Part shown: in pieces, positions 42,413 through 50,676 of the stretch
How the letters are laid out: each line of letters begins with the position of its first letter
Numbering within the stretch: the stretch's first letter is position 1
NCBI RefSeq assembly: GCF_000507185.2
Contig: NZ_AYTM02000002.1
Coordinates: forward strand, 1,015,501-1,079,500
Reading direction: 5' to 3'
Length of the DNA: 64,000 nt
From: Pseudomonas syringae KCTC 12500
Lineage (GTDB): Bacteria; Pseudomonadota; Gammaproteobacteria; Pseudomonadales; Pseudomonadaceae
The notes under the pieces: generated by a model
Databases searched by the model: none
What the model was told of the DNA's origin: nothing
The model's input: only the letters and a program-made list of their open reading frames with translations
Program-made: the position numbers and the translations under genes

Positions 42413-43675
42413 TTACAGTAGACCGGCACTGACTTTCCCCACCCCCGCCTCTCCCGGCACCCGCGCCTTGGCTTCCTGCGCCGAAACGGGCATCACCAGA
42501 TACTGCCGATACTCCCTGAACGCCTCCAGGGCAGAGGCATCCCGAGGGCGATAGTCCTCGCCACTGCTGCGCTGCTGATTCACGACACAGGTTCTGCCTA
42601 TCGCGCTCATACACGCATCATTGGCGGCTTTTGAAACCGGATCGAACAAGGCGAACGCCGTGCCTGGCTGGTCCACATCGTTATACAGCGGATGAGCCAC
42701 GTTCTCGAAGTCGTTTCCCTCGACCAGCAGCTGTGACGATGAGGTACGCGACATGATTGCGCCTTGATAGGTCATGCGCTGGAAAACGTTGTTGACCAGT
42801 TGGGCACGAACCTGCGCATTGTTCATGCCACCTGAATGGGGTGCTCTGCCAGAGGTATCGTGTACATAGTTTCTCGACAGCGTCAGCGTGTCCTGACTGC
42901 CGAGGAACAGCCATACCCAGTAATGATGGCCATCGCAGGTAGACGAGTAAGGCGTTCGGCCGTCGAACTCATTGCTGGAAATGGTGACGTGTGACGCAGT
43001 GCCCCAGCCCGTAACAATCATCTGTCTGCCGATCCGCGCAAATGTGTTGTGATCGATCCACACGCCATCAGCATTGTTCAGGGTCAGCGCATCGCCGCCC
43101 CATACGACACGTGGATTGATATCCGAAAGCGTCAGGTTGCGAACGATCACGTTATGCGCGCCGTCGCCAATGAACAGCCCGGCGCCCTGAATGCCTGCCT
43201 TGTCGCCGAGCCCGATCAATGTCTTGTTGGAGCCGACTTTCAGTGGTTTCAGCCCCGCGTTGTCGTAGGTCACCATGACACGTGGCCTTGATTGGCAGAA
43301 GTTGTTGGCGCCATTCAGTGCAAGTTGCTCACCACCTTGCGGGCACGGTTTCACTACGCAGCCAGGCTCGGTGGTTGTGGTATTGCCGTTGGCAATCACG
43401 CTCGCGCGGAAGTCGAACGTGTGGTCCAGGACAATCACTCGCGGTGTGTCATCGGTGCAGGCACCGTGCGAGTCATGCGACGCACAGAGTGCTGAGCGAA
43501 GTTCATCCAGCGTGGAGGGATGCACGGCAGCCGCGGAGCCTCCGCCGGTCACATCCTTGGCGAAACCGTCAGGAATGTCTGCTGCCCGCACGCATTGCGC
43601 GCCTGAAAAGAGCAGAACCAGAGTGGCGGCGATCTTCAGATAGCCGCTTTGCAAAAGAGATTGCAGGGGCGTCAT
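42413..43675 (-). CDS. Secreted pectin lyase (polysaccharide lyase family 1)
   Basis: 420 residues. A signal peptide (IAATLVLLFSGAQCVRAAD) precedes a right-handed beta-helix. Motifs fit pectin lyase better than pectate lyase: DGVWIDHNTFARIGRQMIVT, RTPYSSTCDGHHYWVWLFLG and NYVHDTSGRAPHSGG. It would cut methyl-esterified pectin of plant cell walls by beta-elimination. The copy is full length. Exact start may differ by a base in my count (ATG of MTPLQSLLQSGYLK). Confidence 0.85.
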   Translation of the reverse strand: MTPLQSLLQSGYLKIAATLVLLFSGAQCVRAADIPDGFAKDVTGGGSAAAVHPSTLDELRSALCASHDSHGACTDDTPRVIVLDHTFDFRASVIANGNTTTTEPGCVVKPCPQGGEQLALNGANNFCQSRPRVMVTYDNAGLKPLKVGSNKTLIGLGDKAGIQGAGLFIGDGAHNVIVRNLTLSDINPRVVWGGDALTLNNADGVWIDHNTFARIGRQMIVTGWGTASHVTISSNEFDGRTPYSSTCDGHHYWVWLFLGSQDTLTLSRNYVHDTSGRAPHSGGMNNAQVRAQLVNNVFQRMTYQGAIMSRTSSSQLLVEGNDFENVAHPLYNDVDQPGTAFALFDPVSKAANDACMSAIGRTCVVNQQRSSGEDYRPRDASALEAFREYRQYLVMPVSAQEAKARVPGEAGVGKVSAGLL

Positions 43676-43908
43676 CGGTTGAGCTTCCCGTCATGCTCGC
43701 GGGATTCGCGAGGACAATCTGGATGCTAAACGGACTGCGGCATGGTCTGCTCCGGTTCCATGGTGCTGGTCAGCCTCTGTTCAGGCACCCTGGCTCACGA
43801 AAACACCCGCTCCATCCTGACGCTGTCAATCCCGCGTCCACAACACTCATGATCTTCAAGGGTTTACGGCCAAAGCACGTCCACGGCGGGCCTGTTGTGC
43901 AGGAATGA

Positions 43909-45057
43909 TTAAAGTGCCTGGCGAAATATGTCCTGAATCTGCTCAAGATCGGCAGGACGCGGATTGGTCAGGCCACAGGCATCTTTCAGGGCATTGGTGG
44001 CCAACAGTGGGAAGTCTTCCTCCTTGACGCCCAGCGCAGCAAGACCTGCCGGGATTTCCACGGCAGCCGACAATGCATGAATGGCGTCGATGGCGGCCTG
44101 CGCGCCTTCTTCTGGAGACAGCCCACGGATATTGCTGCCCATGGCGTGCGCAACGTCGGTCAGGCGAGCAGCGCTGACGCTGGCGTTGAAGCGCTGCACA
44201 TGGGGCAGCAGTACGGCGTTGCAGACACCGTGGGGCAAATCATAAAAGCCGCCCAACTGGTGCGCCATGGCATGCACATAGCCCAGTGACGCGTTATTGA
44301 ACGCCATGCCGGCCAGAAACTGGGCATAGGCCATGTTCTCGCGGGCGGTGATGTTTGCCCCGTTGTTGAATGCGTCACGCAAATTGTTGGCGATCAGCGC
44401 CATGGCCTGCAACGCGCAGGCATCGGTGATCGGGTTGGCAGCCGTGGAGACATAGGCTTCGATTGCGTGAGTCAAGGCATCCATGCCAGTGGCGGCAGTC
44501 AGCGACCTGGGCATGGCGACCATCATGTCGGGATCATTCACGGACAGCAGCGGTGTGACGTTGCGGTCGATGATCGCCATTTTTACGTGCCGCGCTTCAT
44601 CGGTGATGATGCAGAAGCGGGTCATCTCACTCGCGGTTCCGGCGGTGGTATTGATGGCGATCAGCGGCAACTGCGGTTTAGCCGAACGGTCGACGCCCTC
44701 ATAGTCACTGATGTGCCCTCCGTTGCTGGCGCACAGGGCAATACCTTTCGCACAGTCGTGGGGCGAGCCGCCGCCAAGCGATATGACGAAATCGCACTGG
44801 CGCTCCTGCAACAAGGCAAGACCGTTCTCGACATTGGCGATGGTCGGGTTGGGGCGGGCACCGTCGTACACCACCGAGTCGATGCCCTGCTCCACCAGCA
44901 GCCCGGCGACCTGACTGGCTACTCCAGCCTTGGCGAGCCCCGCATCCGTGACGATCAGCGCCTTGCGAAATCCGTATTTGCGTATGGCGAGCATGGCTTC
45001 GTCAATGCAGCCAGTGCCGATGATGTTCACGGCGGGGATGAAAAAAGTGCTGATCAT
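43909..45057 (-). CDS. Iron-containing (group III) alcohol dehydrogenase
   Basis: 382 residues starting [23 protein letters not shown]-binding motif [13 protein letters not shown] (about 97-109) and iron ligands in [15 protein letters not shown] and [20 protein letters not shown] are intact. Closest in look to YiaY/ErcA-type primary alcohol dehydrogenases. The open frame reaches 45129 but the conserved start is at 45057. Substrate not deducible. Confidence 0.88.
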   Translation of the reverse strand: MISTFFIPAVNIIGTGCIDEAMLAIRKYGFRKALIVTDAGLAKAGVASQVAGLLVEQGIDSVVYDGARPNPTIANVENGLALLQERQCDFVISLGGGSPHDCAKGIALCASNGGHISDYEGVDRSAKPQLPLIAINTTAGTASEMTRFCIITDEARHVKMAIIDRNVTPLLSVNDPDMMVAMPRSLTAATGMDALTHAIEAYVSTAANPITDACALQAMALIANNLRDAFNNGANITARENMAYAQFLAGMAFNNASLGYVHAMAHQLGGFYDLPHGVCNAVLLPHVQRFNASVSAARLTDVAHAMGSNIRGLSPEEGAQAAIDAIHALSAAVEIPAGLAALGVKEEDFPLLATNALKDACGLTNPRPADLEQIQDIFRQAL

Positions 45058-45208
45058 GACGGACCCTCGTGGGTAGCGCGGATGCTTGGGTGATAAACCA
45101 AGCATCCGCCTGGCGCGAGGTACAACCATTGACCCAGCGCAACAAAGCAGTCAAACGCCAGACCGTTGGTCGCAGACTCTTCGGCCACTGCGCACAGAAC
45201 GGCTATTT

Positions 45209-46429
45209 TCAGCCGATAAAACCGTCGCTCTTGAGGAGCGTTTCCAGGCAATGCTCGCTAAGGCCGTAGAACGTCTTGAGCTCCTGAATACGCGCCAGCA
45301 ACTGAGCCGGATCGACCGGCTCAGTACGCTTGACCGCGAGGATCATCTTGTTTTTGTTGGTGTGCTCCAGCGAAATGAACTCGAACACTTTGGTCTCGTA
45401 ACCGCATGCCTCCAGCAACAGCGCGCGCAGGCTGTCGGTGACCATTTCTGCCTGCTGGCCCATGTGCAGACCGTATTGCAGCATCGGCTTCAACAGCGTC
45501 GGGCTCTGGATCTGCAAGCGGATCTGTTTGTGGCAGCACGGCGAGCACATGATGATCGAGGCGCCGGAGCGAATGCCCATATGAATGGCGTAGTCTGTCG
45601 CGATATCACAGGCGTGCAGCGCGATCATCACGTCCAGCGCGCTGGGCGCCACCGTACGCACGTCACCCTGCGCAAAGGTCAGCCCCGGATGATCGAGCTT
45701 CGCCGCCGCCTCGTTGCACAAACTGACCATGTCTTCGCGCAGTTCGACACCGGTCACCTGCCCTTGCGCCTGCAAGGTGTTGCACAGGTAGTCGTGGATG
45801 GCGAAGGTCAGATAACCCTTGCCTGAGCCGAAGTCCGCAACCTTGATCGGCTGATCGAGCTTGAGCGGCGATGAGCTCAGTGCATGGGAAAACACTTCGA
45901 TGAACTTGTTGATCTGCTTCCATTTGCGCGACATGGCCGGAATCAGCTCATGCTGGCGATTGGTCACACCCAAGTCAGTCAGGAATGGCCGGGTAAGCTC
46001 CAGGTAGCGTTTCTTCTCGCGGTCATGCCCGGCCGAAGGAGCCTGGCGCTCCTGCTGAGCCTTGCTTTTGAACAGCGTCGTCTTGCCCTTCTTGCTGAAC
46101 TCCAGCTGCACCTCGTCGGTCAGCGACAAAAGGTGCGCGTTCTTGAAGGACGCCGGTATCAGGCTGGCAATGACAGTCACCGCTTCAGCAAGCGAAAAAT
46201 TCTTGGTGATGTCGCGAGTCTTGTAGCGATACACGAAGCTCAGGCACGGTTGTTCCTTGACGGTCAGCGGCTTGATGATGATCCGCTGCAGATCAGCCTC
46301 GCTGCCCACGTATTTGGCCAGGACCAGCTTGATCAGCGAGTTCTGCGACAGGCTGGTCTCCAGCAGGCCGAGGAACTGCGCGAGATGATCGGTCGCAGCG
46401 ATGGGTGACGTGGAGGTAATGACTGACAT
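45209..46429 (-). CDS. Class I SAM-dependent methyltransferase
   Basis: 406 residues. The methyltransferase core is in the second half: VADFGSGKGYLTFAIHDYL (SAM loop, about 197), VTGVELREDMVSLC, IALHACDIATDYAIHMGI, and a cysteine motif MCSPCCHKQIRLQIQ, typical of the PF13679 group with possible RNA or protein substrates. The N-terminal 190 residues are family specific (LSFVYRYKTRDITKNFSLAE). Substrate unknown. Confidence 0.85.
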   Translation of the reverse strand: MSVITSTSPIAATDHLAQFLGLLETSLSQNSLIKLVLAKYVGSEADLQRIIIKPLTVKEQPCLSFVYRYKTRDITKNFSLAEAVTVIASLIPASFKNAHLLSLTDEVQLEFSKKGKTTLFKSKAQQERQAPSAGHDREKKRYLELTRPFLTDLGVTNRQHELIPAMSRKWKQINKFIEVFSHALSSSPLKLDQPIKVADFGSGKGYLTFAIHDYLCNTLQAQGQVTGVELREDMVSLCNEAAAKLDHPGLTFAQGDVRTVAPSALDVMIALHACDIATDYAIHMGIRSGASIIMCSPCCHKQIRLQIQSPTLLKPMLQYGLHMGQQAEMVTDSLRALLLEACGYETKVFEFISLEHTNKNKMILAVKRTEPVDPAQLLARIQELKTFYGLSEHCLETLLKSDGFIG

Positions 46430-46643
46430 TGAAAATGTGCCTCAAGCGTCCCGTCCGGGACTCGAAAAATCAGGCCTGTATTTTAGGCGTGTCAGCGCGT
46501 CATGGGCACCCCTATTTTTCAGGGACTACACACACTGTTCGCACGTGCCTACATCCCCTGAAGAAACGCACATAAACGGTAAAGTAATCCTTGCCAAAAA
46601 CGATGAACCGCTACTTGCGCGGCATAAAAACATCTTTATAGTC

Positions 46644-46694
46644 GGTTTGGCTGATTATAGATAATCAGACCAACCCTCTAGAGCTTTTTGCTCT
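46644..46694. promoter_or_regulatory. Two inverted repeats in the xaxA leader
   Basis: CTGATTAT-AG-ATAATCAG (46651-46668) is a perfect palindrome extended by GGTT/AACC at its edges, and AGAGC-TTTTT-GCTCT (46680-46694) follows, 31 bp before the xaxA ATG. The first suits a dimeric regulator site; the second could be an RNA hairpin in the leader. The rest of 46430-46643 shows nothing I can name. Confidence 0.45.
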
Positions 46695-46725
46695 ACTGAA
46701 ATAACTCGCACAAGGAACGTGCATT

Positions 46726-47949
46726 ATGTTGACTCCAGCAGCACTTTTGGAAAACGAAGACATCGCACGGGTTACCTTGAAACCCGTCGAATACCTGAAC
46801 GTTATCTTTGATGATGAAAAAAGTGGTGGCCGTAGCGCCGGCCTTGTTCTGACCAAGGAAGACATTCTTAGTCTGAAACGCTACGAACGACACGCCCTTA
46901 ATATTCCCACGTCACTTTCGCGCGTCGAACAGCAATTGGGTTTTACCAAAAGTGGCATTCCCGGGCTTGAGCCTGAAGACATGCTCCAGACCTACAAGGC
47001 CATTAACAGTCACGGCAAAAGCTGGTCGGGGATCGAGGATGGCATCAAGCGTACCGGGTTCAATATTGACCTGTTTGCCGCGCAGTTCTCGGTACAGGGT
47101 CAGCAGATCATCGACCGCATTGAAAAGATGGATTTTGCCAGACAGCTGGATCTGACTGTTGCCGATTTGATCATTGAAGAGGTCCGCAACACACCTCCGG
47201 TACCCTTGGAAAAAAACGATCAAAGGGTCTGTAGCACGCTGGCTGAATTTCTGAAGAAAACGGCGTCACAAATAAAAAACCATCAGCACGCTGCCGAAAC
47301 ACTGGAGCAACACATCGATACGTTCAGCTCCGTACTAAGCGTCACGCTCATTCCCGGCATCAACGACAAAGTGAAACTGGCTGCGCGCTCAGACCTGGAC
47401 CAGCAAATCAAGGAGCTGGAAAAAGATATCGAACAACTGACGACGGACATCGAGCAGAAAAACAAGGAGTATAAAACCACACTGAATAATATTGCCTGGG
47501 GTGGTTTCGGCGGCCCCATCGGGGTCGCTATCACAGGAGGTATTTTTGGCGCCAAAGCGGAAAAGATCCGAAAAGAAAAAAATCGAATGGTTGCTTCAAA
47601 GGCTCAGAAAGTTCAACTGCTCAAGGAAAAAGTTCCTTTGACAGGCGCCGTGCGCAGCCTGCAACTCATGTTTGATGATATGTATATTCGTATGTTGGAC
47701 GCTCACAAAGGCGTCACCCACCTGAAAGACCTCTGGTTACTGTTAGCCACGTACATAGAACGTTCCGCACATGAACTGGCGGCCATCAAAGACGATCAGG
47801 CACTGCTGATTTTCGCCATGCAGTTTCAAGGCGTCGTCATGCCGTGGCTGAAAATAAAAGGTAAAACGACTGAGCTATTAAAGATATTTGATAGCGCGCT
47901 GGACCAGTTTAAACGCGAACAGCAACCCGCCATTGGCATAGGACGATAA
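46726..47949 (+). CDS. xaxA: XaxA-type subunit of binary alpha-pore-forming toxin
   Basis: 407 residues, matching alpha-xenorhabdolysin family subunit A (XaxA/YaxA). Long helices with coiled-coil character (LDQQIKELEKDIEQLTTDIE, about 225-250) lead to a hydrophobic hairpin at about 255-285 (IAWGGFGGPIGVAITGGIFG) that inserts into membranes. N-terminal LVLTKEDILSLKRYERHALN is also typical. AAGGA nine bases before the ATG. XaxA and XaxB together form a soluble pore complex that lyses insect or other eukaryotic cells. The gene is less GC-rich than its neighbours, suggesting transfer. Confidence 0.88.
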   Translation: MLTPAALLENEDIARVTLKPVEYLNVIFDDEKSGGRSAGLVLTKEDILSLKRYERHALNIPTSLSRVEQQLGFTKSGIPGLEPEDMLQTYKAINSHGKSWSGIEDGIKRTGFNIDLFAAQFSVQGQQIIDRIEKMDFARQLDLTVADLIIEEVRNTPPVPLEKNDQRVCSTLAEFLKKTASQIKNHQHAAETLEQHIDTFSSVLSVTLIPGINDKVKLAARSDLDQQIKELEKDIEQLTTDIEQKNKEYKTTLNNIAWGGFGGPIGVAITGGIFGAKAEKIRKEKNRMVASKAQKVQLLKEKVPLTGAVRSLQLMFDDMYIRMLDAHKGVTHLKDLWLLLATYIERSAHELAAIKDDQALLIFAMQFQGVVMPWLKIKGKTTELLKIFDSALDQFKREQQPAIGIGR

Positions 47950-47951
47950 CC

Positions 47952-48962
47952 ATGAGCACTGAACGCCTGGATCAGCTGTTAATCCTCACCCCCCCTGACA
48001 ATGAAGTCATGGAAACAGCCCGTCAGAATATTCTTGCGCAAGTGACCGCGCTGAAGCTGGACTTTTTGCCGGTCATGAAAGAAAAAATGCTGCCGCTTCA
48101 GGCCGCATTGATGAGTGCAGACAAGGTCTATGGCCAGGAACTGGCCACTGTCACCGTACAGTTGAATAACATAGACCTGAAGCCGATCGATCAGAAACAA
48201 CAACTGATTGAAGCCGACGCAAGGCTCAGCGACACACAGAAACAACAAGCGATCAGCCTGCTGAACGGGCAGCGCATTCGGCAGGTATCGAATCTCACAG
48301 ACGTCGTGCGCCGCAGCGCTCAAGCCATTGCCGCACACAGCGATGATGTGGCGCAGATAAACCTGACGCTGGAAAGCAACCGTTTGCTGGAAACACTTCA
48401 GCAACAGATCGACAGCATGACCCAACGCTCAGCCACGCAGGAAAGCGCAATGGCGTTAATCGCAGCAGACCGGCGCCTGCTTGACACAACGATCAAGACA
48501 TTTGAAAAGTACAACATTGCCGATCAGTTCAAGGAAATGCTGCCTACTCCAGAGGAACTCAAGCTGGTCACCATGACCTCTCCGGAACTCGCGTTGATCA
48601 ACGCCGGGATTGCCAGACTCGGAAAACTGCTCGACAAGGTCAGCAGCGCCCTGAACTACCTTGACCTCATTGAAGAACGCGACAGACTGAGGTCTCGCTA
48701 TAACGCTCTGCTTGACGATTCCCGCACGGCTCTCCGGGAAGCACAGGCAACCCGAGAAAAACTCGACGAGTTGACAGCGCTCGCCGGCGTTGCTCAGAGC
48801 AAAACGCTTTGGGTACAAGAGGCGAAAAAGGTTTATCAATCGCTCTACCATTTTCTGGATCAGATAACGTCGCCAACTGATACTTCGACGTCGATCAGCC
48901 AGCAGGTCGAACACCTGCAGACTTACATAAAATCGTTTTACAACGTAAAGCGTATCGTCTGA
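47952..48962 (+). CDS. xaxB: XaxB-type subunit of binary alpha-pore-forming toxin
   Basis: 336 residues, XaxB/YaxB family by order, length and helix content: DKVYGQELATVTVQLNNIDL, a long coiled-coil and the head helix (DVVRRSAQAIAAHSDDVAQI). It starts 2 bp after xaxA, so the subunits are co-translated. No signal peptide. Followed by a strong terminator at 48981. Confidence 0.87.
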   Translation: MSTERLDQLLILTPPDNEVMETARQNILAQVTALKLDFLPVMKEKMLPLQAALMSADKVYGQELATVTVQLNNIDLKPIDQKQQLIEADARLSDTQKQQAISLLNGQRIRQVSNLTDVVRRSAQAIAAHSDDVAQINLTLESNRLLETLQQQIDSMTQRSATQESAMALIAADRRLLDTTIKTFEKYNIADQFKEMLPTPEELKLVTMTSPELALINAGIARLGKLLDKVSSALNYLDLIEERDRLRSRYNALLDDSRTALREAQATREKLDELTALAGVAQSKTLWVQEAKKVYQSLYHFLDQITSPTDTSTSISQQVEHLQTYIKSFYNVKRIV

Positions 48963-48980
48963 CCCGCACGGGTTTCAAGA

Positions 48981-49016
48981 AAGGCAGGTGTCGTTGAACT
49001 CGACGCCTGCCTTTTG
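48981..49016 (+). terminator. Rho-independent terminator of xaxAB
   Basis: AAGGCAGGTGTCG (48981-48993) pairs with CGACGCCTGCCTT (49001-49013), one G-T wobble in 13 pairs, loop of seven, then TTT. It probably also serves the convergent 49020-49637 gene. Confidence 0.85.
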
Positions 49017-49019
49017 GCC

Positions 49020-49637
49020 TTACCCCAGCACCACCAGCCGATTGGGCAGCTCATTTCTGCCGTGGGTTACCGGAACGTGATCGGCAAGCAACTCACCGCA
49101 GGCGTGAATACACCCCAGAAATCCCTGCAGAATCTGCCCGTCTCGAACCTGTTGAGTGAACACGTCGACCATCGCTTTCCAGGTGTCGTCGTGCAGACGA
49201 CTGGCGATGCCATGATCGACCAGAATTTCGACATAACGCTCGGCCTCGCTGATAAACACCAGAATGCCGGTGCCGTCATGGGTCTTGTGCAGGTTCTGTT
49301 CGAGGAACTGTCGACGCGCGAGGTTGCCGGCCCGCCAGCGCCGCACCGAAAGCGGCACCAGCAACGCTGAGACCTTCGACAGGTGGCACACCAGCGCCAC
49401 AATAATGAACGTGCTCATCTGCGCCAGCATCAACTCGTCCGCGCTCAGCCATTGAAGGCAGTAATTGATCGTGCCCGGCAGCAACAGACCGATCAGCCCG
49501 GCCCAGATCAGCGGCATGTAGGCATAGTCGTCAGCACGAGCGGCCAGCACCGTGACCAGCTCGGCGTCAGTGCGCTGCTCGACGCGGTCAATCGCTTCGG
49601 CAACCTGCCGCTGTTCGTCTTTGTTCAGTAAAGCCAT
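49020..49637 (-). CDS. TPM (DUF477) domain membrane protein
   Basis: 205 residues. TPM domain pattern EDEQRQVAEAIDRVEQRTDAE-like start (MALLNKDEQRQVAEAIDRVE), two central membrane helices (PLIWAGLIGLLLPGTINYCL and STFIIVALVCHL), then RRQFLEQNLHKTHDGTGILV and SEAERYVEILVDHGIASR, typical of the family's second half. Function unknown; TPM proteins accompany LemA. The start at 49637 has GGGAACC just upstream; codons up to 49658 are less likely. Pairs with the TPM gene 25 bp upstream. Confidence 0.8.
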   Translation of the reverse strand: MALLNKDEQRQVAEAIDRVEQRTDAELVTVLAARADDYAYMPLIWAGLIGLLLPGTINYCLQWLSADELMLAQMSTFIIVALVCHLSKVSALLVPLSVRRWRAGNLARRQFLEQNLHKTHDGTGILVFISEAERYVEILVDHGIASRLHDDTWKAMVDVFTQQVRDGQILQGFLGCIHACGELLADHVPVTHGRNELPNRLVVLG

Positions 49638-49662
49638 GGTTCCCTCATTCCGAATCAATCAA

Positions 49663-50376
49663 CTACCAGTTGCCTGAAGCACCGCCGCCGCCGAAACGTC
49701 CGCCACTGCGATCAGCGGCTCTTTCACGGGCAGGCCGGGTGGCGCCGCCGCGTCTGACACTGATGATTACAATCCCCAGCACGATGAGGGTCAACACGAT
49801 TCCGATCAGCCAGACCTGGTCGTCATTGGTCTGCTCGTCAACTTCGGACATCTGTCTTTTCGGTTCAGGATAATCGGGTATCTGCCCGCCCAATGCCGCG
49901 ATAACCGCGCGCGTACCGCGCTCTATACCGACGGCAAACCGGTTGTCGTCAAACTCGGGGGTCATCAGCATGTCGATGATCAGAGAGGCCTGGGCGTCAT
50001 TGAGACGATCCTTCAGCACATCGCCGACCTCCATGAACACCTTGCGCTTGTCGCGATAGACCACCAGCAGAACACTGTCATCCTTGCCGTGCAGCCCCAG
50101 GCCCCAGGCGTCACCGAGTCGAGAGCCGAACTCTTCGATGCTCGTGCCCTGCAGATCAGCGAGGGTTACGACCACCACCCGCTCCCCGGTGGCCTTTTCA
50201 TGGGCGCTCAGAAGTCTGGCCAGACGAACCGTAGTCTGGCTGTCGAGCATTTGTGCGGCGTCCACCACACTGCCGGTCATCGGCGGAAAAACCAGCGCTG
50301 ATGGCTCTGCCTCGGCACGCAATACCCCTCCCAACAGCATCACCACGTACAACAACCACTGTGAAACAGACTTCAA
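49663..50376 (-). CDS. TPM domain protein, YgcG family, with TTG start
   Basis: 237 residues. The only good ribosome site, GGAGG, lies eight bases before a TTG at 50376, giving the signal peptide LKSVSQWLLYVVMLLGGVLR ending AEAEP. The periplasmic TPM domain (VFPPMTGSVVDAAQMLDSQT, VVVTLADLQGTSIEEFGSRL, DDSVLLVVYRDKRKVFMEVG) is followed by one membrane helix (VWLIGIVLTLIVLGIVIISV) and a Gly/Ser tail (SGGRFGGGGASGNW) typical of YgcG proteins. Upstream codons to 50511 lack support. Usually found beside lemA, which is absent here. Confidence 0.85.
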   Translation of the reverse strand: MKSVSQWLLYVVMLLGGVLRAEAEPSALVFPPMTGSVVDAAQMLDSQTTVRLARLLSAHEKATGERVVVVTLADLQGTSIEEFGSRLGDAWGLGLHGKDDSVLLVVYRDKRKVFMEVGDVLKDRLNDAQASLIIDMLMTPEFDDNRFAVGIERGTRAVIAALGGQIPDYPEPKRQMSEVDEQTNDDQVWLIGIVLTLIVLGIVIISVRRGGATRPARERAADRSGGRFGGGGASGNW

Positions 50377-50676
50377 AATCCAGACCTCCGGTGTTTTTTT
50401 GAATCCATTGAAACGACGCGCCTTAGCCAAAACACAAGTTCCCCGGCATAATCCATCGCCAACACCTGATGCGGTCATTATTTGATCGAACAGGGTCTGT
50501 ACAAAAATCAATCAAACCGCCATTTTCGTACACACCTTGGGGAGACTTCGTACAGTGAAGCGGATGGCAACTATCCTTGCGTCCCGTGCGAACCATAACG
50601 CCAAAGGTCCATAACCCAAAAACTGGCTGTCGGACATTAAACGCGAGTTACTGACAAAAGCCTTGAGAAATCATTC
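50377..50676. other. Intergenic region before bglX
   Basis: Divergent spacer between the TPM genes and bglX. TTCGTACA appears twice in direct orientation (near 50525 and 50548), with CTGTACAAA near 50497, so a regulator site is possible. No gene seen. Confidence 0.35.
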
